A stretch of 64,000 nt of DNA from Methylopumilus universalis (GTDB lineage Bacteria; Pseudomonadota; Gammaproteobacteria; Burkholderiales; Methylophilaceae): assembly GCF_006363895.1 (NCBI RefSeq), contig NZ_CP040953.1, one strand, 5' to 3'. Position numbers and translations under genes: made by a program. Below are positions 1-8,389 of the stretch, piece after piece (position 1 is the stretch's first letter; each line of letters starts with the position of its first letter). A model generated the notes under the pieces. The model was not told the DNA's origin and did no database searches. It saw only the letters and a program-made list of their open reading frames with translations.

Positions 1-3000
1 AAAAATATCTTTTTTAATTGTGTGATCTGGACATGCAGGGTATCCAGGTGCAGGTCGGATACCTTGATAAGCTTCTTTAATAAGACCTTCTTTATCTATA
101 TTTTCGTCTATCACATAACCCCACAAATCTTTTCTAACGCGCTCATGCATATATTCTGCAAAGGCTTCAGCTAAACGGTCAGCTAATGATTTAAACATGA
201 TGCTACTGTAATCATCATTTTTATCTTTAAATTCTTGTTCATATTTTTCCATGCCTAAACCACTCGTCACTGCAAAGACCCCGATGTAATCTTTTATACC
301 TGAGGATTTAGGCGCAATAAAATCCGACAAGCACTGATTGGGCTTTTGTACATTATCTACTGTTGGTTTTTCAGATTGCTGTCTTAAGCCATAATATGTA
401 AATAAAGTTTTAGTGCGTGACTCATCTTCATAAATTTCGATGTCATCATCAACACTATTCGCTGGATAAAAAGCCACCACACCATTAGCCACTAACGCTC
501 GGTTATTGATGAGTTTTGTGAGCATAGTTTGTGCTTCATTTAAAACTTGTGTCGCACTCTTCCCCACAATAGGATCATTTAATATCGCTGGATAAAAGCC
601 AACCAAATCCCAGGTCTGAAAGAATGGGCTCCAATCGATATAGGGAGCGATTAAGCTTAAATCAATATTTTTAAATACACGTTTACCTATAAATTTTGGG
701 GCCTTAGGTGTATACGTTTTATCAAATTGAAGTTTTGATTTATTGAGCCTTGCTGCTTCAAGCGATAATAATTTAACGCCTTTTTTATTGGCATGCTGAT
801 CTCTTGCACGCGCATAATCTTTTTCAATATCAAGAATATATTGATCTTTTTGTTCAGGTGTCAAAAGAGATTGCATGACAGCTACAGACCTCGATGCATC
901 AGGCACATAAATCACGGGTCCATCATAATGCGGCGCAATTTTAACAGCTGTATGAGCGCGTGATGTTGTCGCACCGCCAATCAGAAGAGGTGTTTTTAAT
1001 CCTCTAAAGTGAGGATCACGCTGCATTTCTTTTGCAACGTGTGTCATTTCTTCTAATGATGGTGTAATGAGTCCTGACAAACCAATAATATCGACATTCT
1101 CTTTTTTAGCCATTTCTAAAATTTCAGAGCATGGCACCATCACGCCCATATTAATAACTTCAAAGTTATTGCATTGCAAGACAACTGATACAATATTTTT
1201 ACCAATGTCATGCACATCGCCTTTGACTGTGGCAATAAGCATCTTGCCTTTAGGTTTGGAGACGATACCTGTTCTTTTTTCTTCTAATTTTTTTTCTTCT
1301 TCGATAAAAGGAACAAGATGTGCTACAGCTTGCTTCATCACGCGCGCTGATTTCACCACTTGAGGTAAAAACATTTTGCCTTGTGCAAATAAATCGCCCA
1401 CAACATTCATGCCATCCATCAAAGGACCTTCAATCACATGAATCGGTCTTCCATTTTTTTGCATGGCTTCTAACCTTGCTTCTTCAGTATCTTCTACAAT
1501 GAAATCTGTAATACCGTGGACCAACGCATATGCAAGTCTTTTATTAACAGTAATTGGCTCCGTTTCTGTGCCTCGCCAATTAAGTGTTTGAACTTCTTTT
1601 TTACTTCCTTTTAAAGTGCCTGCAATTTCGATCATTCTTTCTGTGGCATCAATTCTTCGATTAAGCACAACGTCTTCGACACGCTCTTTAAGTTCAGGAT
1701 CAAGATCATCATAGACACCCATCATGCCTGCATTGACAATTCCCATCGATAATCCAGCTTTGATCGCGTGATATAAAAAGACCGTGTGAATCGCTTCGCG
1801 AGCTGCATCATTACCTCTAAAACTGAAACTGACGTTGGATACACCACCTGAAATTTTTGCATGAGGGAGATTTTCTTTAATCCATCTTGTCGCATTAATA
1901 AAATCTACTGCATAATTATTGTGTTCTTCAATACCTGTTGCGATCGCAAAAATATTAGGGTCAAAAATAATATCTTCGGGCGGAAAATTTATTTTTGAAA
2001 TTAATAAGTCATAAGCGCGTTTACAAATTTCTGTTTTTCTTTCGAATGTGTCCGCTTGTCCTTTTTCATCAAAGGCCATCACGATCACAGCCGTACCATA
2101 TCGTCGACATAATGTGGCTTGGCGAATAAATTCAGCCTCACCTTCTTTCAACGAAATTGAATTTACAATCGCTTTACCTTGAACACATTGAAGACCAGCT
2201 TCAATCACATCCCATTTAGAGGAGTCAATCATGATGGGGATACGCGCAATATCTGGTTCGGATGCGACGAGATTTAAGAAATGCTTCATGGCTTTTACAG
2301 CATCAAGCATGCCTTCATCCATATTGATATCAATAATTTGCGCTCCATTTTCAACTTGCTGGCGCGCTACAGATAAAGCTTCGTCATATTTTTCATTAAT
2401 GATTAAATTTGCAAATGCTTTTGATCCTGTCACATTGGTTCGCTCACCCACGTTCACAAATAATGAATCGTCTTTAATTAAAAAGGATTCGAGACCTGAA
2501 AGTCTTGTAACTGTTTCAACAGTTGGCACTTCTCTAGGTTTGATATTTTTTATTTCATCTGCAATGGCTTTGATATGTTCAGGCGTGGTGCCACAACAAC
2601 CCCCTGCAATATTCACAAAACCACTTGTTGCGAACTCTTTAATTAAAGATGAGGTATCTTTAGGCTTCTCATCAAAACCTGTGTCCGACATTGGATTTGG
2701 TAAGCCTGCATTAGGATAAATACAAATATAGGTATCTGCAATATTAGATAATTCTTCTGCATAGGGCCTCATGAGCGCCGCGCCTAATGCGCAATTAAGA
2801 CCAATCGTCATCGGTTTTGCATGGCGTGCTGAATTCCAAAATGCAGCGACTGTTTGGCCAGATAAAATTCGGCCTGATGCATCAGTCACGGTACCTGACA
2901 ACATAATCGGTAGACGCATTTTATTTTCTTCGAAATAGGTTTCGATCGCAAAAAGAGCGGCTTTGCAATTTAACGTATCAAAAATTGTTTCAACTAAAAG

Positions 3001-3555
3001 AATATCCACGCCACCTTCAACCAACGCTTTCACTTGATTGAAATAACTATTTTTTAATTCTTTAAACGTAATGTTCCGGGCTGCAGGATCATTCACGTCG
3101 GGTGAGATCGATGCAGTTTTGGGTGTAGGGCCAACAGCACCTGCTACAAATCTTGGTTTATCTTTCGTTGAAAATTTGTCTACCGCTTGGCGCGCTAATT
3201 TAGCAGACGCCACGTTCATTTCGTAAGCCAAATCTGACATCGCATAATCTTCTTGCGCTATTTCTGTTGCACCAAAAGTATTCGTTTCAATAATGTCAGA
3301 GCCTGCTTCTAGGTATGCTTCGTGAATACTCTGAATAATTTGAGGTTGAGTGAGGCTTAATAACTCGTTATTGCCTTTAAGAAATAATTCACGCTTGCCT
3401 TCTGGCCCTGAAAATTTTGCAAAACGACCATCGCTTCCACCGCGGTAATCTTCCTCAGTGAGTTTATGTTGTTGGATCATGGTGCCCATTGCACCATCCA
3501 GCAATAAAATACGCTCGGCTAAGAGTTTTCTCAGTATTTTTTCTTGATCAGTCAT
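1..3555 (-). CDS. metH: Methionine synthase, B12-dependent (3' end cut by window edge)
   Basis: Transfers a methyl group from 5-methyltetrahydrofolate through cobalamin to homocysteine, giving methionine in the cytoplasm. Reading the minus strand shows all modules in order: the homocysteine-binding domain with the zinc-ligand motif GGCCGTTPEH (around 2575-2620), the pterin-binding domain, the cobalamin-binding motif GDVHDIG (1201-1221) and, at the window edge, the SAM-binding reactivation motif RPAPGYPACPDH. About 1185 codons are present; the family is about 1200-1250 residues, so only the extreme C-terminus is missing. I chose ATG at 3555 because AGGA lies four bases upstream; an in-frame ATG at 3570 has no ribosome site. 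It lies downstream of ubiK on the same strand. No cobalamin or SAM riboswitch is visible before it. Confidence 0.96.
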   Translation of the reverse strand, partial: MTDQEKILRKLLAERILLLDGAMGTMIQQHKLTEEDYRGGSDGRFAKFSGPEGKRELFLKGNNELLSLTQPQIIQSIHEAYLEAGSDIIETNTFGATEIAQEDYAMSDLAYEMNVASAKLARQAVDKFSTKDKPRFVAGAVGPTPKTASISPDVNDPAARNITFKELKNSYFNQVKALVEGGVDILLVETIFDTLNCKAALFAIETYFEENKMRLPIMLSGTVTDASGRILSGQTVAAFWNSARHAKPMTIGLNCALGAALMRPYAEELSNIADTYICIYPNAGLPNPMSDTGFDEKPKDTSSLIKEFATSGFVNIAGGCCGTTPEHIKAIADEIKNIKPREVPTVETVTRLSGLESFLIKDDSLFVNVGERTNVTGSKAFANLIINEKYDEALSVARQQVENGAQIIDINMDEGMLDAVKAMKHFLNLVASEPDIARIPIMIDSSKWDVIEAGLQCVQGKAIVNSISLKEGEAEFIRQATLCRRYGTAVIVMAFDEKGQADTFERKTEICKRAYDLLISKINFPPEDIIFDPNIFAIATGIEEHNNYAVDFINATRWIKENLPHAKISGGVSNVSFSFRGNDAAREAIHTVFLYHAIKAGLSMGIVNAGMMGVYDDLDPELKERVEDVVLNRRIDATERMIEIAGTLKGSKKEVQTLNWRGTETEPITVNKRLAYALVHGITDFIVEDTEEARLEAMQKNGRPIHVIEGPLMDGMNVVGDLFAQGKMFLPQVVKSARVMKQAVAHLVPFIEEEKKLEEKRTGIVSKPKGKMLIATVKGDVHDIGKNIVSVVLQCNNFEVINMGVMVPCSEILEMAKKENVDIIGLSGLITPSLEEMTHVAKEMQRDPHFRGLKTPLLIGGATTSRAHTAVKIAPHYDGPVIYVPDASRSVAVMQSLLTPEQKDQYILDIEKDYARARDQHANKKGVKLLSLEAARLNKSKLQFDKTYTPKAPKFIGKRVFKNIDLSLIAPYIDWSPFFQTWDLVGFYPAILNDPIVGKSATQVLNEAQTMLTKLINNRALVANGVVAFYPANSVDDDIEIYEDESRTKTLFTYYGLRQQSEKPTVDNVQKPNQCLSDFIAPKSSGIKDYIGVFAVTSGLGMEKYEQEFKDKNDDYSSIMFKSLADRLAEAFAEYMHERVRKDLWGYVIDENIDKEGLIKEAYQGIRPAPGYPACPDHTIKKDIF

Positions 3556-3598
3556 GAAGTCCTGTGGCATTGAATTTTTAAAGATGTATTAGGCATGA

Positions 3599-3628
3599 TT
3601 TATAGCCTAGAGTGTAGCAAGAAACCAA
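3599..3628 (-). promoter_or_regulatory. Possible sigma-70 promoter for metH
   Basis: On the minus strand TTGGTT (3623-3628) is followed after 18 bases by TATAAA (3599-3604), about 45 bases before the metH start. This is a pattern match only; metH could equally be read from upstream of ubiK. Confidence 0.3.
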
Positions 3629-3635
3629 AAGGTCA

Positions 3636-3872
3636 TTATTTTTTACGCGCTTCAATCTCAGAGAGTTTCTTTTCTAGTTCTTCTAATTTTTGACGCGTAC
3701 GTTTTAGAACTTCCGTTTGAACATCAAACTCTTCACGAGTGACAAGCTCCATTTTAGTGAACATGCCCTTTAATAGTGCATCGATATTCTTTTCAATATC
3801 AGGCAAGGGTGAATCCTTTACTATCTCCCTGATTTTATTAGATATTTCGTTTAATTTTTCATTATTTAACAT
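3636..3872 (-). CDS. ubiK: UbiK-family accessory factor (BMFP domain)
   Basis: A 78-residue, highly charged helical protein with no signal peptide. The N-terminal half carries the family pattern around residues 9-40 (KIREIVKDSPLPDIEKNIDA), and the C-terminal half, about residues 45-78, is a heptad-rich coiled coil (REEFDVQTEVLKRTRQKLEE). This arrangement and length match the BMFP/UbiK family. In Enterobacteria UbiK helps the soluble ubiquinone-synthesis complex, probably by linking it to lipids; purified homologues trimerise through the coiled coil and fuse vesicles in vitro. It stands alone, upstream of metH on the same strand with a 65-80 base gap. Family assignment is firm, exact function is inferred from homologues. 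Confidence 0.88.
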   Translation of the reverse strand: MLNNEKLNEISNKIREIVKDSPLPDIEKNIDALLKGMFTKMELVTREEFDVQTEVLKRTRQKLEELEKKLSEIEARKK

Positions 3873-3990
3873 GATAAATTTCCTTTTGATTCAAGAGTTT
3901 ATCAGATTTAAACCCACATTAAGTGCATATTAGCTCTTTGCTATCTATGGTGATATGGACTAACTCATTGATTTTAATATAATAAAAAAG

Positions 3991-4007
3991 TTGGCACAGT
4001 AATTGCT
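3991..4007 (+). promoter_or_regulatory. Sigma-54 (-24/-12) promoter
   Basis: TTGGCAC (3991-3997) is followed by TTGCT (4003-4007), so the invariant GG (3993-3994) and GC (4005-4006) are exactly 12 bases apart, as required by RpoN holoenzyme. It lies about 75 bases before the TorF-type porin gene, which is followed by glnK and amtB, classical NtrC/RpoN targets. I could not find a convincing pair of NtrC enhancer sites upstream. Confidence 0.85.
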
Positions 4008-4080
4008 TATATTATTGTGTGAATATAAAAATAACTAATCACATTATTTTCAGGAAATTTTTTACTAAGGAGTTTTAAAA

Positions 4081-4941
4081 ATGCGTAAATCGCTTATTAC
4101 AACAGCAGTATTAGGCGCTCTTGCAGCGCCTTCGTTCGTATTTGCTGCCGATGCTGCACCTGGCGTAACAGTTGCATATAACGTTGGTCTTTATAGCCAA
4201 TATATCTTCCGTGGTTTAACACAAACAGATCGTGGTCCAGCAGTGCAAGGTGGTGTTGACTTAACACACTCAAGTGGATTTTATCTTGGCGCTTGGGCAT
4301 CTAACATCAGCTGGTTAAGAGACTATAACCTGGCAAACTCTGGCGCAGCTTACAGCAAAGAAGGTCGTTTAGAGATTGATATCTATGGTGGCTATCGCAA
4401 TACATTTGCTAATGGTGTTGGTATAGATCTAGGCGCTCTTCAATATCTCTATCCAGGCTCAAAAGCAAGCGGCCAAGATCATCTTTGGGCAAGCGCCTAC
4501 ACTACTGAAGTTTATGGTGCTTTAAGTTATGGCTGGTTACAAGCCAAAATATCAAGCGTAGTGTCAGATTCTGCTTGGACTGTCGGTAAATATAGGGGCT
4601 CAACAGGCGGATCAAAAGATGCTCGAGGCACCTACTATGCTGAACTTAATGCAACCATTCCAGTAAGTGACTTAATCGGTGCTAAAGATGGTTTTGCATC
4701 AGGCATTACAGGTATTGCTCATGTAGCACGCCAAGAATTTAACGCTGGTAAAGATAATGATCTTTATTCGTATACTGATTACAAACTTGGTCTTCAAAAA
4801 TCATTTAGTGAAGGCGCTTTAAATGGTGTCAACGTTGGTGGTTATTGGACATATGCAAATACTAAAGACTCTGTCTGGACATTAAACAATAGAAATATTG
4901 GTGACAGCACAGGTACAGTATTTGTACAAAAAACGTTCTAA
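4081..4941 (+). CDS. TorF-family putative outer-membrane porin
   Basis: A 286-residue outer-membrane beta-barrel of the TorF putative porin family. Residues 1-22 form a signal peptide ending in FVFA, followed by the family hallmark near residues 35-55 (GLYSQYIFRGLTQTDRGPA). The rest alternates aromatic and polar residues in barrel strands and ends in a C-terminal phenylalanine (FVQKTF), the usual barrel-assembly signal. A clear AAGGAG ribosome site precedes the ATG. It is the first gene behind a sigma-54 promoter and is followed by glnK and amtB, so I infer a role in uptake of nitrogen compounds under nitrogen limitation. A terminator-like hairpin follows it, so downstream genes may be partly attenuated. 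Substrate unknown. Confidence 0.85.
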   Translation: MRKSLITTAVLGALAAPSFVFAADAAPGVTVAYNVGLYSQYIFRGLTQTDRGPAVQGGVDLTHSSGFYLGAWASNISWLRDYNLANSGAAYSKEGRLEIDIYGGYRNTFANGVGIDLGALQYLYPGSKASGQDHLWASAYTTEVYGALSYGWLQAKISSVVSDSAWTVGKYRGSTGGSKDARGTYYAELNATIPVSDLIGAKDGFASGITGIAHVARQEFNAGKDNDLYSYTDYKLGLQKSFSEGALNGVNVGGYWTYANTKDSVWTLNNRNIGDSTGTVFVQKTF

Positions 4942-4957
4942 AAGTAATTGTTAAGAC

Positions 4958-4992
4958 AAGGGCCTAAGGCCAAGGCCCTTTCTTGATTTTTT
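4958..4992 (+). terminator. Terminator-like hairpin between porin gene and glnK
   Basis: AAGGGCC (4958-4964) and GGCCCTT (4974-4980) form a seven-pair stem with a nine-base loop that can itself pair partly (AAGGCC), followed by a T-rich tail ending in TTTTTT (4987-4992). It could be a partial terminator, giving more porin than GlnK/AmtB message, or a processing site. Confidence 0.65.
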
Positions 4993-5013
4993 TAAACCTC
5001 AAGGGGAATTAAC

Positions 5014-5352
5014 ATGAAATTTGTAACAGCAATCATCAAGCCGTTTAAGCTAGATGAAGTTCGTGAAGCCCTCTCCTCCATTGGAGTTCAGGGAATCACA
5101 GTGACCGAAGTCAAAGGATTTGGTCGTCAAAAAGGCCATACAGAACTTTATCGCGGCGCAGAATACGTCATCGACTTTTTACCTAAAGTAAAAATCGAAG
5201 CAGCCATCCCAAATAAATTACTCAAACGCGCAGTTGAAGCGATTCAAAAATCAGCACTCACTGGCAAAATTGGTGACGGCAAAATTTTTGTGATGGAACT
5301 CGAAGAAGTTTATCGCATACGAACCGGTGAAGCCGGGGAGGACGCTCTTTAA
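5014..5352 (+). CDS. glnK: Nitrogen regulatory protein P-II
   Basis: A 112-residue PII signal protein of normal length. It shows the N-terminal KxxI-KPFKLDEV strand, the T-loop with the uridylylation site Tyr51 in LYRGAEY, and the ATP/2-oxoglutarate B-loop TGKIGDGKIFV. PII trimers report carbon/nitrogen state and, when paired with amtB, plug the ammonium channel when nitrogen is plentiful. amtB starts 16 bases downstream, so the GlnK assignment rests mainly on that linkage; by sequence alone GlnB cannot be excluded. An AAGGGGAA ribosome site precedes the ATG. It probably shares the sigma-54 promoter upstream of the porin gene. Confidence 0.94.
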   Translation: MKFVTAIIKPFKLDEVREALSSIGVQGITVTEVKGFGRQKGHTELYRGAEYVIDFLPKVKIEAAIPNKLLKRAVEAIQKSALTGKIGDGKIFVMELEEVYRIRTGEAGEDAL

Positions 5353-5368
5353 TCAGAGGAATAAAATT

Positions 5369-6859
5369 ATGAAAAAATTATTATCAACTTTCGCATTAAT
5401 TAGCTTCTTATGCCTAAACTTTTTAGGTATGACAAGTGTAAGTTTTGCTGATGAAGCAACTTCAGTGAAAGCTGCTGACGCTATAACCTTAGTGGCAGAT
5501 GCAACACCTGCTGAAAAACCGGCTGAAGCAAAAGATGAACCTCCTGCACCGACGCCGAATAAAGGTGACACTGCATGGATGATCATGGCTACAATTCTGG
5601 TGACCTTAATGGTGATTCCAGGTTTAGCACTCTTCTATGGTGGATTGGTCAGATCAAAAAATATGTTATCTGTACTCATGCAAACTTTCGTAGTGTTTTC
5701 TCTCATGGGTGTTTTATGGGCGATCTACGGATACAGCGTTGCATTTACAGGCGGCAGTCCATTTTATGGTGGCTTCAGTAAACTATTCTTAAGCGGCATT
5801 ACTCCAGATTCAGTAGGCGCTACCTTTAGCAAAGGTGTAGTGATTCCTGAATTTATCTTTGTAGCTTTCCAATTAACTTTTGCGGCGATTACGCCCGCTT
5901 TAATTATTGGTGCATTTGCTGAACGTATGAAATTTTCAGCTGTACTTTTATTCTTAATCATCTGGTTTACATTTGCTTACTTACCGATGGCACACATGGT
6001 GTGGTATTGGGACGGTCCAGATGCAATCACTGATGCTAAATCATTAGAAACTGTGATTGGAAATGCAGGCTGGTTATGGGCTAAAGGTGCGCTAGATTTT
6101 GCAGGTGGCACAGTGGTTCATATTAATGCTGGTATCGCAGCCCTTGTAGCCGCTCTCATGGTGGGTAAAAGAATTGGGTATGGCAAAGAAGCCATGCCTC
6201 CGCATAGTCTTACATTAACTATGGTGGGTGCATCTTTACTATGGGTGGGTTGGTTCGGTTTCAATGCAGGTTCAAATCTTGAAGCGACAGGATTAGCAGC
6301 ATTAGCTTTCGTAAATACGATGCTTGCAACGGCTGCTGCAACACTTTCCTGGATCGCCTTTGAATGGATCTTAAAATCAAAACCATCTATGTTGGGTGCA
6401 GCATCAGGCGCAGTTGCTGGTCTTGTAGCCATTACTCCAGCATGCGGATTTGTGGGCCCAATAGGTGCACTTGTTATCGGTGCAGGCGTATCTCCAATCT
6501 GCTTATTCTTTGTATCTAAAGTTAAAAAGGCTTTTGGTTACGACGATACACTTGATGTATTTGGTGTACACGGCATAGGTGGTATCTTCGGTGCAATTAT
6601 GACCGGTGTATTCGTAAGCCCAGCATTAGGTGGTACGGGTGTTTATGATTATGTTGCAAATAAAGTAGGCGAGTTTGATATGCATACGCAAATCATGTCT
6701 CAACTATGGGCAGTGGGTACAGCCATTGTTGTATCAGCAGCTGTATCTTATGTTGCGTTAAAACTTATCGATATGACGATTGGTTTACGTGTGAAACCAG
6801 ATGCTGAGCGTGAAGGCTTAGACATTGCTGAGCACGGTGAACAGGCATATCACAAATAA
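5369..6859 (+). CDS. amtB: Ammonium transporter
   Basis: Inner-membrane ammonium channel, 496 residues from this start. A signal peptide of about 27 residues (ending VSFA) and a proline/alanine-rich linker precede eleven membrane helices. The twin pore histidines are seen in GGTVVHINAG and FGVHGIGG, and the GGLVRSKNMLSVLMQ stretch is the usual first cytoplasmic loop. The reading frame is open further upstream to 5327, inside glnK, but the ATG at 5369 has AGAGGA eight bases before it and opens directly into the signal peptide, so it is the real start. Partner of GlnK just upstream; followed by a strong terminator. Confidence 0.96.
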   Translation: MKKLLSTFALISFLCLNFLGMTSVSFADEATSVKAADAITLVADATPAEKPAEAKDEPPAPTPNKGDTAWMIMATILVTLMVIPGLALFYGGLVRSKNMLSVLMQTFVVFSLMGVLWAIYGYSVAFTGGSPFYGGFSKLFLSGITPDSVGATFSKGVVIPEFIFVAFQLTFAAITPALIIGAFAERMKFSAVLLFLIIWFTFAYLPMAHMVWYWDGPDAITDAKSLETVIGNAGWLWAKGALDFAGGTVVHINAGIAALVAALMVGKRIGYGKEAMPPHSLTLTMVGASLLWVGWFGFNAGSNLEATGLAALAFVNTMLATAAATLSWIAFEWILKSKPSMLGAASGAVAGLVAITPACGFVGPIGALVIGAGVSPICLFFVSKVKKAFGYDDTLDVFGVHGIGGIFGAIMTGVFVSPALGGTGVYDYVANKVGEFDMHTQIMSQLWAVGTAIVVSAAVSYVALKLIDMTIGLRVKPDAEREGLDIAEHGEQAYHK

Positions 6860-6886
6860 AATATCCTGAAAGTAGTGACTTCTCAA

Positions 6887-6912
6887 GGGCGCTTTTTAAG
6901 CGCCCTTTTTTT
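6887..6912 (+). terminator. Rho-independent terminator after amtB
   Basis: GGGCGCTT (6887-6894) pairs with AAGCGCCC (6898-6905) around a three-base loop and is followed by seven T residues. It closes the porin-glnK-amtB unit. Confidence 0.92.
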
Positions 6913-6951
6913 ATCCATAAAATTTAATCGCTTAAAGTTATAATAGAGGCC

Positions 6952-8151
6952 ATGTTTAAAAAGTTTTCTTTTTTCAATCGCGCATTTCTTAGAAATGCTT
7001 TTTTACTTATTTTAAGTCCCAAACTTTTTTTTAATCACGGGCACATTCCACCAAAAAACCATAAAATCCCAAATCGCTTTTTTGGATTAAGTCTCACCAT
7101 TGAAGATTTAATTGAGGACCCCATAGGTGTCGTTGAAATGTGTCGTCAGCATAAAATTCGTGATGTAACGCTTCTTATTCCATCCAATCGTATCAGTGAA
7201 TTTAGTGCAACATTTATGGACGACCTCATTGGGCACGATATTAAATTTAATCTCAAACTAGTACTGATTGATGAGGAAGATATTTATCTGCAATGGCGAG
7301 AGATTTTAGATCTTACCTTGCTAGGCTATCAAACTCACATTGCATCCATTGAAATCGAAATGACGAGCTTTACTCAGAAAGCATTACTTACCTTCTTAAA
7401 TATTTGGACCATGACGTTTAATATTGCGAGACTGAAAAAGATTAAAGTCGCAGGCCCTTCTATTCCTTCATTTAGCCCTTTCTTTAATTACATGGTTTTT
7501 AAGCTTTTAAAAGACAAATATCAACTACCTGATATTCATACGATCAATTTAACGAATGAAATGGATAAAGAGCCCGAGCTCATTTATTCAAATTTCTTGA
7601 TTCCTAAGTTAGGTAAGCTTTTTAAATTCAATCTCATAAAAAAATTAGCACTTGTTCAAAGAATTGCCGAAAGTTTTAATATCAAAACCATTTATGGAAC
7701 AATTGAATTAAAGCGCCATGAAATTACTTCTTACACACTGCGAGCGATTTCTTTACTGATTGCCTCAGGCCGACTCACTAAACTATATGTGCCCTATAGA
7801 AATGCAGAAGGTATTCTTTTTCTAGTCGATCGTATGGAGGGCATGACTTATCTCGGCTCTTTATTTCATGATGCATCTTTTGAAATTCATCACTTCAAAA
7901 ATGAAAAAGAGCAAATGCATGCCATATGGGCACGAGACGATAAGAGCTTAAATCCAGAGAATTTTTATCATATTGAAGATATCTACTCTGCTAAAATCTT
8001 TGATAGTCATGGTGACATCATTGATCGTAATGAATTCAAAATTACAGATACGCCGATCTACCTTGTCTGGAGATCCATGGACCCCATTACCTTTATTGAT
8101 ACACCAAAAGCCTTAGATCTTAATGTCACCAATATCATGGCCCTATCATGA
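6952..8151 (+). CDS. Conserved-looking protein of unknown function, possible TIM-barrel glycosidase-like fold
   Basis: I do not recognise this 399-residue protein. It has AGAGG five bases before the ATG and TATAAT just upstream (about 6935-6940). Residues 1-25 are basic and hydrophobic but not a clear signal peptide. The body shows alternating strands and helices with strand-end acidic residues (IASIEIEM near 125, IYGTIELKRHE near 245), followed by a C-terminal segment (about 320-395: HAIWARDD, IFDSHGDII, IYLVWR) resembling the beta-sandwich appended to glycosidase barrels. Both catalytic-type acids are only guesses. It lies between the amtB terminator and pqqA with its own promoter-like element, and shows no base-composition anomaly. 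Confidence 0.6.
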   Translation: MFKKFSFFNRAFLRNAFLLILSPKLFFNHGHIPPKNHKIPNRFFGLSLTIEDLIEDPIGVVEMCRQHKIRDVTLLIPSNRISEFSATFMDDLIGHDIKFNLKLVLIDEEDIYLQWREILDLTLLGYQTHIASIEIEMTSFTQKALLTFLNIWTMTFNIARLKKIKVAGPSIPSFSPFFNYMVFKLLKDKYQLPDIHTINLTNEMDKEPELIYSNFLIPKLGKLFKFNLIKKLALVQRIAESFNIKTIYGTIELKRHEITSYTLRAISLLIASGRLTKLYVPYRNAEGILFLVDRMEGMTYLGSLFHDASFEIHHFKNEKEQMHAIWARDDKSLNPENFYHIEDIYSAKIFDSHGDIIDRNEFKITDTPIYLVWRSMDPITFIDTPKALDLNVTNIMALS

Positions 8152-8263
8152 AAATCATGAGGTCCAATTCATTACCTGTTCCGTGTATTTAATATAGATG
8201 CGGCCTATAGTTCTTTCAATGCATCTTGAATGCAGATTGTTTAACACTTATAGGAGAAATATT

Positions 8264-8335
8264 ATGTGGACAACTCCAGCAGCTACAGAAATGCGTTTTG
8301 GCTTTGAAGTGACTATGTACGTAATGAACAAGTAA
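8264..8335 (+). CDS. pqqA: PQQ precursor peptide PqqA
   Basis: A 23-codon gene beginning MWTTPAATEMRFGFEV and containing the crosslinked Glu15 and Tyr19 in the invariant E-V-T-M-Y pattern. PqqE joins these two side chains, and the excised dipeptide becomes pyrroloquinoline quinone, the cofactor of periplasmic methanol and other alcohol dehydrogenases. AGGAG lies about nine bases before the ATG and a strong terminator follows, so it is a monocistronic, probably highly expressed gene. pqqB, C, D and E are not in this window, so this copy stands away from the rest of the pathway. The sequence match is essentially diagnostic. Confidence 0.97.
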   Translation: MWTTPAATEMRFGFEVTMYVMNK

Positions 8336-8362
8336 TTGTTCGTTAACTACGGTTACTTAAAA

Positions 8363-8389
8363 AAGGAAGCTTTATAGCTTCCTTTTTTT
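8363..8389. terminator. Terminator after pqqA, shared with mltA
   Basis: AAGGAAGCT (8363-8371) pairs with AGCTTCCTT (8376-8384) around a TTAT loop, with seven T residues after the stem on the plus strand and an A-rich flank that gives a T-run on the minus strand. It sits between the 3' ends of pqqA and mltA and can serve both strands. Confidence 0.9.

Noticed and set aside
2231..2719. Long plus-strand open frame opposite metH
   Set aside because: It lies wholly antisense to well-supported MetH coding sequence, has no ribosome site, and its composition is what a complementary frame would give.
3571..3635. SAM or cobalamin riboswitch upstream of metH
   Set aside because: The gap is under 85 bases and contains no conserved aptamer segments.
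5327..5368. Longer amtB start inside glnK
   Set aside because: The ATG at 5369 has a good ribosome site and opens directly into a signal peptide; the extension only re-reads glnK in another frame.
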